This document shows, one piece after another, positions 29,016 to 36,093 of a stretch of 64,000 bases of DNA (the stretch's first letter is position 1; each line of letters begins with the position of its first letter). This DNA is from Rhodoferax saidenbachensis. GTDB taxonomy: Bacteria; Pseudomonadota; Gammaproteobacteria; Burkholderiales; Burkholderiaceae_C. Location: assembly GCF_001955715.1 (NCBI RefSeq), contig NZ_CP019239.1:496001-560000 (forward strand). The letters are read 5' to 3'. Made by a program: the position numbers and the translations under genes. Under the pieces are notes generated by a model that did no database searches, had not been told where the DNA came from, and saw nothing but the letters and a program-made list of their open reading frames with translations.

Positions 29016-31258
29016 AACGTATTCAACGCAGCGCGCAGTTCGCCCGCACCCAGAATTTCAGAGAATACGACTGGCGGCTTGCCCGGTGTGTAGAGCACAT
29101 ACACCGGCACGCCGCTGCGGCCCAGTGCGCCCAGTGCTTCGGTGATGGCCGGGTCGCGCCGCGTCCAGTCAGCGCGCAAGAGCGTGACCTGGCGCTGGGC
29201 AAAGTCGGCCAGTACATCGGCATTCGCCAGCGTGGTTTTCTTGTTGTACTGGCAGGTGATGCACCAGGCAGCGGTGAAGTCCACAAACACCGGTTTGCCC
29301 GCGGCCAGCGCGGTCTGCACGCGCGCCGGTGCCCAGGCCTGCCAGCCTTCAGCGGCCGTGGTGCTTGCGGCGGGTGCTTCTTCCAGTTTCAAGACATTAG
29401 GGCCTATAGCCCCCGCCAATAGTGCGCAAGCAGCTATTGAAATGCTAGCAAATACCCAGCGACTGCGGCCCACCAATTGCAGCGACCAGAGCAGCATGGA
29501 CAGCGCCAGCAGCAGCGCCAGCAGGCTGGCCGCGCCGTCTACACCACTCAGGTGCCCCAGCACCCAGAGCAGCCAGACCACGGTGGCCGCCATGGGGAAA
29601 GCCATGAAGCGGCGCAGTTGCTCCATCCACACGCCGGGGCGCGGCAGCCAGCGGCCCACGGCGGGCAGCCAGCTCGCCAATAGATAGGGAAGAGCTAAGC
29701 CCAGACCCAGTGCAGCAAAAATGCCCAGCGCCTGCGCGGCGGGCAGGCTGATCGCATAGCCCAGTGAGGCGCCCATGAATGGTGCGGTGCAGGGCGATGC
29801 AATGGCCACCGCCAGCACACCCGATAAAAACGCGTCGGCCAGCGGGTGGCGCAGTTGCAGGCTGGCCAGGCTGCTGGGCAGCAGGTTACCCACGAGCTTG
29901 TCGATGTTGAGCCAGCCAGCCAGATTCAGTGCCAGCAGCGTGAAGAGCAAAGCCAGCCCCGCTACCACGGCGGGCGACTGCAACTGAAAGCCCCAGCCCA
30001 GTTGTTCCCCGCTGGCGCGCAGCGCCAGCATCAGTCCACCCAGCGCCACAAACGACAGCACCACCCCGGCGGTGTAGGCCAGGCCTTGTGCGCGTTGTTC
30101 GCCCGAGCTGCGCGTACCCTGCTGCGCAAAACCCAGCACCTTGATAGCCAGCACCGGAAACACGCAGGGCATGAGGTTCAGGATCAAGCCACCCAGCAGC
30201 GCGGCGGCCAGACCGATGGCCCAGGCCGTCAGCCCCGCATCTACCGCCTTGGGCTGAGCGCGGTTATTGTCCAGCGCGGCCTGCAGCGCAGGCGACACGC
30301 CGGCGCGCACGGCCAGCGCGGGCCAGTCCCCCGTGACCGGCACTTCAGCGCGCAGGCTTTGTGTGCCGAGAGTCAGCACCACGGGCAACACGTTGGGGCT
30401 GCTGCTGCGCTGGGCCGAGAGGGGCATGCTGGCGGACCAGACGCCGTCTTTCCACTGTTGACCGGATGCGGCACCCAGGGTGTCGCTGGCGCCCGGGGTT
30501 GCCGCGGTTTCCAGCAGCTCCGGTGTTTCGGGGTACAGGTTCAGGGCCTTGCCCCGCCAGGCGGCAGGCAGGCCGCGCACGGTGACTGTGACGACCTGTG
30601 CATTCACCTGCGCTTGTGTCTGGCCCGCAAAGGCCTGGGGCTGGGCGGCATGGGCGGCGTCAAACGCGGCGCCGTGCAGGGCAGTGGAGCCCTGCACCGG
30701 CAGGCGCAGCACAAAGTTGCCTTCCTGGGGGATGCAGGTTTCCTTGCACACCAGCCAGCTCGCCGCAAGGCGGATTTCCAGATCACCGGTCAGCGGGGGC
30801 TGGAAGTCTTTGGCTATGGTCAGCGGCACGGGCAACAGCACGGTGTTTTCAAAGCCCAGATTGGCCAGGCTGCCAATGGCGATGCGGGTTGGCGTGGGCC
30901 AGGCAATGTCTCCTGCGGTCACCCCTGCGGGCAGGGTCCACTGCACCTGGGTGGGCAGGCCGGAGTCGCCGGCGTTTTTCCAGTAGGTGTGCCAGTGCGG
31001 CTGGTGCTGGAACTGCAGGCCCACCCACACCGGCTGGCCGGGCTGCACGCCTTGCGGGGCGTGGGCGACCAGCTCGGCGCGCACCTGCTCGGTCTGCACC
31101 ACCGCGGCGTGGCTGCCGGATGGGGCGGTATTTTGCAGGTCAAATGGGGCTGCAGCCCTTGCGGTGATTGCGCAGGCAGCTATCAAAATGAGAGTAATTT
31201 GGCGCCCGAGGCGGCGACCCGCTGCATGCCGGGAGATCAATGGGGAAAGCGAAATCAT
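29012..31258 (-). CDS. dsbD: Thiol:disulfide interchange protein DsbD/ScsB type
   Basis: A 748-residue inner-membrane protein that passes electrons from cytoplasmic thioredoxin to periplasmic disulfide enzymes. The N-terminal periplasmic domain (to about residue 330) has the pair in WLVCKETCIPQEG. The central eight-helix DsbD domain has the cysteines in NLMPCVFPVLAIKVLGF and ASPCTAPFMGASLG. The C-terminal thioredoxin domain has the CxxC in FTAAWCITCQYNK. The larger N-terminal domain is closer to the ScsB subgroup. Two copies of the dispersed repeat are in frame: one forms the signal peptide (LILIAACAITARAAA), the other the last membrane helix before the thioredoxin domain (ISIAACALLAGAIGPNV). 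Confidence 0.92.
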   Translation of the reverse strand: MISLSPLISRHAAGRRLGRQITLILIAACAITARAAAPFDLQNTAPSGSHAAVVQTEQVRAELVAHAPQGVQPGQPVWVGLQFQHQPHWHTYWKNAGDSGLPTQVQWTLPAGVTAGDIAWPTPTRIAIGSLANLGFENTVLLPVPLTIAKDFQPPLTGDLEIRLAASWLVCKETCIPQEGNFVLRLPVQGSTALHGAAFDAAHAAQPQAFAGQTQAQVNAQVVTVTVRGLPAAWRGKALNLYPETPELLETAATPGASDTLGAASGQQWKDGVWSASMPLSAQRSSSPNVLPVVLTLGTQSLRAEVPVTGDWPALAVRAGVSPALQAALDNNRAQPKAVDAGLTAWAIGLAAALLGGLILNLMPCVFPVLAIKVLGFAQQGTRSSGEQRAQGLAYTAGVVLSFVALGGLMLALRASGEQLGWGFQLQSPAVVAGLALLFTLLALNLAGWLNIDKLVGNLLPSSLASLQLRHPLADAFLSGVLAVAIASPCTAPFMGASLGYAISLPAAQALGIFAALGLGLALPYLLASWLPAVGRWLPRPGVWMEQLRRFMAFPMAATVVWLLWVLGHLSGVDGAASLLALLLALSMLLWSLQLVGRSRWVFASISIAACALLAGAIGPNVLKLEEAPAASTTAAEGWQAWAPARVQTALAAGKPVFVDFTAAWCITCQYNKKTTLANADVLADFAQRQVTLLRADWTRRDPAITEALGALGRSGVPVYVLYTPGKPPVVFSEILGAGELRAALNTL
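29400..29451 (-). repeat. Dispersed 50-bp repeat, copy 5 (in dsbD membrane helix)
   Basis: Read on the minus strand: TTGCTAGCATTTCAATAGCT, GCTTGCGCACTATTGG, GGGGCTATAGGCCC. It is translated in frame as the membrane helix preceding the thioredoxin domain. Confidence 0.9.
31146..31197 (-). repeat. Dispersed 50-bp repeat, copy 6 (in dsbD signal peptide)
   Basis: Read on the minus strand: TTACTCTCATTTTGATAGCT, GCCTGCGCAATCACC, GGGCTGCAGCCCC. It is translated as TLILIAACAITARAAAP, the signal-peptide core and cleavage region. Confidence 0.88.
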
Positions 31259-31335
31259 GGAAGGATGTGAGCCGGGCGCGGGATGGAAGTTCCAGCGATT
31301 GTCGCGGCCTCGCGGGAAAGGGCCGGAATAGGCCC

Positions 31336-31362
31336 GTAAAAAAGCCCACCGGAGTGGGCTTT
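31336..31362 (-). terminator. Rho-independent terminator of the barrel protein gene
   Basis: A 9-bp stem (AAAGCCCAC at 31341-31349 with GTGGGCTTT at 31354-31362). On the minus strand it is followed by a T-run, 20-45 bp after the barrel gene stop and before dsbD. Confidence 0.85.
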
Positions 31363-31381
31363 GACGTGTGCCGGTGAGGGC

Positions 31382-31963
31382 TTAGAACTTGTAACCCACC
31401 CCCAGTGAGAAGATGGTGGACTTGTTGCTGAGTGTGGTGCCGCCGGTCGTCGTGACATCGTTGTACTTGTTCGAGTCGTACACCAGTTGCCAGAACAGGT
31501 TTTTGTCGATCATGGACTTGATGCCGACGCCATAACCCAAGCCCGTGAGGCTGTAGGACGCAGAGGGTGCACTGTCAACCTGCAGGGTGCCGCCCAGCGC
31601 AGAAATCTTGCCAAAGATGACCGTGGAGTCCGTCACGGCGATGCCCGGCGTCAAGTCAAACGAGGTGTTGTCTTTGGTATAGGCGTCGGCGCCCAGACCG
31701 CTGGCCGATGCAGTGTTGCGCTTGACCGTTCCCAGCGTGGCACCCACGCCCAGCACGAACTGATCGGTGATGGCGAAGGTGTACTGCGCTTGCAGGCCCA
31801 ATCCTGTGCTGTTGCCACTGTCCGATACAGAAAGGGCGTCGACAGTGGATTTGGTGGATTCGAGATTGGCCGAAAGACTGAAGCCTTCAAAGCTCCTGGC
31901 CTGTGCGAACACCTGGGGCGCTGCCAAGGCGAGGCAGGCGGCGGCGATGGCTATTTTTTTCAT
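31382..31963 (-). CDS. Outer-membrane beta-barrel protein (opacity type)
   Basis: A 193-residue secreted barrel protein. The signal peptide is MKKIAIAAACLALAAPQVFAQA, with the cut after VFA. The mature part alternates short hydrophobic strands and polar turns (GLGLQAQYTFAITDQFVLGVGATLGTV..., SLTGLGYGVGIKSMIDKNLFWQLVYDSNKYND) and ends in an aromatic residue (SLGVGYKF), the usual outer-membrane assembly signal. It fits the OmpA/opacity-like eight-strand barrels. Its specific function is unknown. It has its own terminator downstream. Confidence 0.82.
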   Translation of the reverse strand: MKKIAIAAACLALAAPQVFAQARSFEGFSLSANLESTKSTVDALSVSDSGNSTGLGLQAQYTFAITDQFVLGVGATLGTVKRNTASASGLGADAYTKDNTSFDLTPGIAVTDSTVIFGKISALGGTLQVDSAPSASYSLTGLGYGVGIKSMIDKNLFWQLVYDSNKYNDVTTTGGTTLSNKSTIFSLGVGYKF

Positions 31964-32060
31964 GTGCTACTCCTTGAAAACAGGCAAAACAACACGACGA
32001 TCAAAAACGCGATTTCAGTATAGCCATTGGGCCCGGTGCTTGCTAGCCCCAAAAGCAAAC

Positions 32061-32393
32061 CTATGTATCCCCAAGGGGCTTGGCTGCAAAGGCAGCGGGC
32101 AGCTTTTTTGGCGCCCGGATGCGCAACTGCTTGTGGACGCTCTCCCGGCCAAACACTACCTCTATATCGGCAATTGCCACGCCAAACAAAGGGGCCAGAA
32201 AACGAACCATGTGATCGGTCGCCTTGCCATCCTTGGGGGCCGCGGTCACGCTGACCTTGAGCTGGGTGCCCTTGGGTTTGCCAATCGCGTCCTTGGCGGC
32301 TGCCGGTTTGCCCAGGATGTTGACGACCAGCACCTCGCCGTCCCAGGCGAAAAACGAATCACCAGTGATGGAGCGAGGGCGTGGAGCAGGCAT
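32061..32393 (-). CDS. yggU: YggU/DUF167 family protein
   Basis: A 110-residue protein of the UPF0235 (YggU) family. The signature runs VSVTAAPKDGKATDHMVRFLAPLFGVAIADIEVVFGRESVHKQLRIRAPKKLP, matching the family pattern of PxxGKAN, then GxxSRxK. Function is unknown and the fold is small alpha/beta. Its first 17 codons are partly duplicated, in decayed form, at 34350-34399 beyond the next gene. Confidence 0.88.
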   Translation of the reverse strand: MPAPRPRSITGDSFFAWDGEVLVVNILGKPAAAKDAIGKPKGTQLKVSVTAAPKDGKATDHMVRFLAPLFGVAIADIEVVFGRESVHKQLRIRAPKKLPAAFAAKPLGDT

Positions 32394-32440
32394 CCCCTAA
32401 TATAGGAGGTCCATGCCCGCTTACCACGCCCCACACTGCT
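32342..32440. repeat. Left copy of a roughly 100-bp direct duplication
   Basis: It covers the yggU 5' end, the shared intergenic promoter region and a decayed start resembling the radical SAM gene start. It matches 34350-34445. The best-conserved core is 25 identical bases (32379-32403, beginning GCGTGGAGCAGGCATCCCCT). The two copies bracket the membrane protein gene. Confidence 0.75.
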
Positions 32441-32454
32441 TTTTTCCTGCATGA
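32413..32454 (+). CDS. Possible 13-codon leader ORF, or decayed gene start
   Basis: ATG at 32413 sits 3 bp after a perfect GGAGG and encodes MPAYHAPHCFFPA. The stop is 1 bp before the ATG of the 630-residue membrane protein, which has no clear ribosome site of its own. It may couple translation of that gene. The start also resembles the radical SAM gene start (MPAYHAP versus MASPHAR), so it may be a degraded duplicate used as a leader. The spacing from the ribosome site is short. Confidence 0.3.
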   Translation: MPAYHAPHCFFPA

Positions 32455-32455
32455 C

Positions 32456-34348
32456 ATGAGAGCAGGGCTCCGTTCACCCATCGCTCTGGTCGTGCCCGTT
32501 GTCGGGGCGCTGTTCATGGTTGTCTACCTGCTCGACATGGGGTACGAGTCGTCACTGCGCGGGCTCGATTTGTCCTGGCACGTGATGCTGGGCTACGCGT
32601 ATGAAAACAAGCTTCAGCGCGGGACCCAGATCATCTTCAACTATGGGCCGCTCTCGTTCATAGAGTCTGGGATTTATTTCGAGCAAAGCCATGTTGAAAA
32701 GCTGCTCTACCGGGCCGTCTATCTGCTGACTCTGGGTGTGGGCTGCTTCTCGGTATTGCGAATCAGGAGCGTATGGGCCTTGTTGGCATGGTGCGGCCTG
32801 ACCCTGTACTTGATCATGTGGCGGGATGTGTATTTGCTGCTGCCGGCCTTGCTGCTGTGCCACCACGAGTGCCGCAGACAACCGGGGAATGGCGCGCAGC
32901 TGGCGCTTTCCATTCTGCTCGCGTTTGGCGCAGCGTTTGCGTGTCTGGTCAAGGCCAATGCCATGTTCTTCACGGTGCCCGCGATTGTGCTGGCGAGCAT
33001 CTACCGCTTCACGGTACGGGACTACCGCCCCATTGTCCCGGTGTGTTTTGTGTTGTCCACCCTCCTGCTGTTCTGGCTGTCGGGCCAGGAGCTCTCTGGT
33101 TTCTTCGAATTTTTGCGTGGTTATGTGGACGTTTCGCGGGCATACAACGCGGACATGGGGCTGCCCGCGCCGTGGGCGCTGCATGCTGCCTTCGTGGTGG
33201 GCGCAGCCGCCGTTGTCGCGGCGACCCTGCGTCTGACCAGTCCTGCCAGCACGGTGCTGAGCCTGCTCACCCTGGGCTATCTGCTGGTGGCCTACAAGAT
33301 GGGTTTTGTTCGCCATGGCGAGCACCCGCAAGCCGCGTTTCTCGCACTGGCCGTGATCAGCGCCATCCAGCTCTGGACTCCGAGCAGCGATGTCCTTGGC
33401 CGCAACCAGCGTTGGGTGCTTGCGGCCGTGGCCATTGCGGCGGCGGCCTTCGTTGCATCGAGTGCGGTCCCGGCGTCCCTGCCGCCGTATGGAGATGCCA
33501 ATAAAGGGTTTGCCAGCGTTTTGCAGTACCGCGTCCGTTATCTGCTGGACCCGACATTCAGGGCCGCTAAAGATTTCGAGGAGCGCCGCCGGTTCGCGGT
33601 GGCGTTCGACGCGGCGCGCTCCGCCATTCCGTTTGATGCCATCGAAGGCCCCGTTGACGTCTTCCCCTTTGAGTTCAGTCTGGCCTACGCGTCGGGGCTG
33701 CCGATCGCCACGCGGCCCGCATTCCAGTCCTACTTTGCAACCAGCCGCTACATGACGGAGCGCAACGCCGAGTTTCTGGCCAGTCCGCAGGCGCCGCGGT
33801 CGGTGATTTTCAGCATCGTGCCCATGGATGGCCGTTACGCTGCGCTGGAAGATCCGCTTACAGTCGGCGCCTACCGGCGGTATTACCAGGTCGACAGGCA
33901 AAAGCCGGACGCGCTGCTGCTGACGCGGCGCGCGCATCCACTGACCCAGTCGCAGTCATGCTGGCATATGCAGGCCGATGTGAACCAGCCGCTGCCGGTT
34001 CCCGCCATCAGGCCCGATCAGGCCGTGTGGGCGCACATTGCGCTGGATCCCAACTGGGTGGGCCAGGTCACCAGTGTGCTCACGGGCCCGCCCGTTCTTC
34101 GCATGGCCGTCACCACATCCGCCGGGCGCAGTGATTTCCGGTTCTTGCGCGAAGCGGGCGAAGTCGGTTTCCTGTTGTCGCCGACCCTGGGTTCGACTGA
34201 AGCGGCAGCGCGGTTTTTCAAAGGCGAAAGCCGTCCTGAGGAGCGTGTCCTCAGTCTCATGGTGCTCCCGGCGGATGGTTTAATCCCAGCGTTTGGCAAC
34301 CGTATTCCGGTCAAGCTGTGCGTGCTTTCCTGGGCGGAAGGGCGATGA
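32456..34348 (+). CDS. Large membrane protein, function unknown
   Basis: A 630-residue protein with about ten membrane helices in the first 360 residues (SPIALVVPVVGALFMVVYLL, AVYLLTLGVGCFSVL, ALLAWCGLTLYLIMW, LALSILLAFGAAFACLV, IVPVCFVLSTLLLFWLSG ...). A long soluble C-terminal part follows, probably periplasmic. The layout (LSWHVMLGYAYENKLQRGTQIIFNYGPLSFIES near the first loop) resembles glycosyltransferase-like integral membrane proteins of polysaccharide loci, but I see no catalytic signature. It is bracketed by direct duplications of the flanking gene starts, so it looks inserted. ATG 32456 is chosen; the frame is open further upstream only through the duplicated sequence. Confidence 0.65.
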   Translation: MRAGLRSPIALVVPVVGALFMVVYLLDMGYESSLRGLDLSWHVMLGYAYENKLQRGTQIIFNYGPLSFIESGIYFEQSHVEKLLYRAVYLLTLGVGCFSVLRIRSVWALLAWCGLTLYLIMWRDVYLLLPALLLCHHECRRQPGNGAQLALSILLAFGAAFACLVKANAMFFTVPAIVLASIYRFTVRDYRPIVPVCFVLSTLLLFWLSGQELSGFFEFLRGYVDVSRAYNADMGLPAPWALHAAFVVGAAAVVAATLRLTSPASTVLSLLTLGYLLVAYKMGFVRHGEHPQAAFLALAVISAIQLWTPSSDVLGRNQRWVLAAVAIAAAAFVASSAVPASLPPYGDANKGFASVLQYRVRYLLDPTFRAAKDFEERRRFAVAFDAARSAIPFDAIEGPVDVFPFEFSLAYASGLPIATRPAFQSYFATSRYMTERNAEFLASPQAPRSVIFSIVPMDGRYAALEDPLTVGAYRRYYQVDRQKPDALLLTRRAHPLTQSQSCWHMQADVNQPLPVPAIRPDQAVWAHIALDPNWVGQVTSVLTGPPVLRMAVTTSAGRSDFRFLREAGEVGFLLSPTLGSTEAAARFFKGESRPEERVLSLMVLPADGLIPAFGNRIPVKLCVLSWAEGR

Positions 34349-34349
34349 A

Positions 34350-34399
34350 CCCAAGCGAAAAATGTGTCACGCGCGATGGCACACGCGTGGAGCAGGCAT
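34350..34399 (-). pseudogene. Decayed 5' fragment of yggU
   Basis: Read on the minus strand from ATG at 34399 it gives MPAPRVCHRA, then a stop, where intact yggU gives MPAPRPRSITGDSFFAWD. The DNA remains alignable through CGCTTGGG against CGCCTGGG. It is a remnant, not a functional gene. Confidence 0.75.
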
Positions 34400-34445
34400 C
34401 CCCTAATATCAGGCCCATGGCATCCCCCCACGCTCGTATTGCCCT
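34350..34445. repeat. Right copy of the roughly 100-bp direct duplication
   Basis: It corresponds to 32342-32440. The 25-base identical core is at 34385-34409. This copy has the intact radical SAM gene start and a decayed yggU start, the mirror image of the left copy. Confidence 0.75.
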
Positions 34446-36021
34446 GGCCACCCTCAACGCCAAGTACATCCACGCCTCGCTGGGCCTGCGGTATCTGCTG
34501 GCCAATATGGCGCGCCACGGCGGTGCGGACTTGCGCGCCTGCACCACGCTGCACGAATTCACCATCCAGCGCCCTGCGCAGCAGGTGGTTGATGCCTTGC
34601 TGGCCGCGCTGGATGACGGCGGCGCGGCGCGGGTGCAAATCGTCGGTTTTGGGGTCTACATCTGGAATGTGCTGCAGACCACCGAGGTGGTGCGCCTGCT
34701 CAAGGCCCAGCGCCCCGGCGTGAAAGTGGTGCTGGGTGGACCCGAGGTGAGCCATGAGCTGGAAGGCCAGGCCATCGTAGCGCTGGCCGACCATGTGATT
34801 ACCGGCTGGGGCGATGTGAGTTTCCCTGCGCTGTGCCGCGCGCTGGTGCATGGGCCGCAGCCGCTCATGAAAATCATCGCTGGCGTGCAACCGCCGCTGG
34901 AGCAACTGGCGCTGCCGTATGCCGAATACAGTGATGCCGACTTGGCGCACCGCGTGTTGTATGTCGAGGCCTCACGCGGCTGCCCGTTCAAATGCGAGTT
35001 CTGCCTGAGCGCGCTGGAGAAGACGGCGTGGGCGTTTGAGCTGGACGCGTTTGTGGCTGAGCTGGACACGCTGTACCGGCGTGGTGCGCGCACCTTCAAA
35101 TTTGTCGACCGCACCTTCAACCTCAAGATCGATGCTTCGGTGCGCCTGTTGGCGTTTTTTCTGGAGCGCCTGGCCGCTGCACCGCAGGAGCCCTTGTTTG
35201 TGCACTTCGAGGTGGTGCCTGACCATCTGCCGGACCGGCTGAAAGAAAGCATTGCGCAGTTTCCGCCCGGCGTACTGCAGTTTGAAGTCGGCATCCAGAG
35301 CTTCAACCCCGTAGTGCAGCAAGCCATCTCTCGCCGCCAGGACAATGACAAGACTGAGGCCAATCTGCGCTGGCTGCGCACGCACAGCCAGGCCCATTTG
35401 CACACCGATCTGATCTTTGGCCTGCCCGGTGAAAACTGGCAGAGTTTTGCGCAGGGGTTTGACCGCCTGCATGCGCTGGGGCCGCACGAAATCCAGCTCG
35501 GCATCCTCAAGCGACTGCGCGGTACACCGCTGGCGCAGAAAAGCCGCCCGGGTGCGCCCGCCCTGAACGCCATGGTCTACGCACCCGAGCCGCCCTACAC
35601 CGTGTTGCAGACCGACGCGGTCAGTGCGGAAGAACTGCAGGCCTTCACCCGGCTGGCGCGTTACTGGGACCTGGTGGCCAACTCCGGGCGTTTTGCGCGC
35701 ACGCTGGATCTGCTGTTGCAGGGGCCGTCGGCCTTTGATGCGTTTGCCCAATGGTCTGCCTGGCTCTGGGCCATCAGCCATCAAACCAGTGGCCTGTCGC
35801 CTGAACAGTTGGTGGACTGGTTGTTTGCTTACCTCACGGAGGTGCGGACGCTGCCAGTGCACACGGTGCGTGCAGCGTTGCTGGCGGATTACGAGGGCAG
35901 CGGTGCGCGTGCCAACCCGCGTGTGCTGCAGGGCTTCCTGCGTCGTCCGCCTGCGCCTGCCCCCACGCAGTCCGCTGCGTCAGGCGCACGCCAGCAGCGC
36001 CATCTGGCGGTGGCCGAGTAA
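34417..36021 (+). CDS. B12-binding radical SAM protein (DUF4080 type)
   Basis: A 534-residue radical SAM enzyme. The N-terminal domain (1-about 150) is a cobalamin-binding-like Rossmann fold (IALATLNAKYIHASLGLRYLLANM, VQIVGFGVYIWN, VVLGGPEVSHE). The radical SAM core has the 4Fe-4S cysteines C189, C193 and C196 (SRGCPFKCEFC), then FKFVDRTFN and FEVGIQSFN. The C-terminal region resembles DUF4080. The usual cobalamin DxHxxG is not evident. The substrate is unknown; relatives modify small molecules or tetrapyrroles. It was probably once directly divergent from yggU. Confidence 0.85.
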   Translation: MASPHARIALATLNAKYIHASLGLRYLLANMARHGGADLRACTTLHEFTIQRPAQQVVDALLAALDDGGAARVQIVGFGVYIWNVLQTTEVVRLLKAQRPGVKVVLGGPEVSHELEGQAIVALADHVITGWGDVSFPALCRALVHGPQPLMKIIAGVQPPLEQLALPYAEYSDADLAHRVLYVEASRGCPFKCEFCLSALEKTAWAFELDAFVAELDTLYRRGARTFKFVDRTFNLKIDASVRLLAFFLERLAAAPQEPLFVHFEVVPDHLPDRLKESIAQFPPGVLQFEVGIQSFNPVVQQAISRRQDNDKTEANLRWLRTHSQAHLHTDLIFGLPGENWQSFAQGFDRLHALGPHEIQLGILKRLRGTPLAQKSRPGAPALNAMVYAPEPPYTVLQTDAVSAEELQAFTRLARYWDLVANSGRFARTLDLLLQGPSAFDAFAQWSAWLWAISHQTSGLSPEQLVDWLFAYLTEVRTLPVHTVRAALLADYEGSGARANPRVLQGFLRRPPAPAPTQSAASGARQQRHLAVAE

Positions 36022-36093
36022 CCCTTGGCTTGACCGCAATGCGCACCCCAACGATACTTTGACGACGCCCCCTACGTTGGAAACAACACGCCG

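Noticed and set aside
31951..31963. A further copy of the dispersed repeat at the start of the barrel protein gene (MKKIAIAAACLA)
   Set aside because: The peptide resembles the repeat-derived signal peptides, but the DNA lacks the TGCGCA and GGGCTA.AGCCC blocks; it is an ordinary signal peptide.
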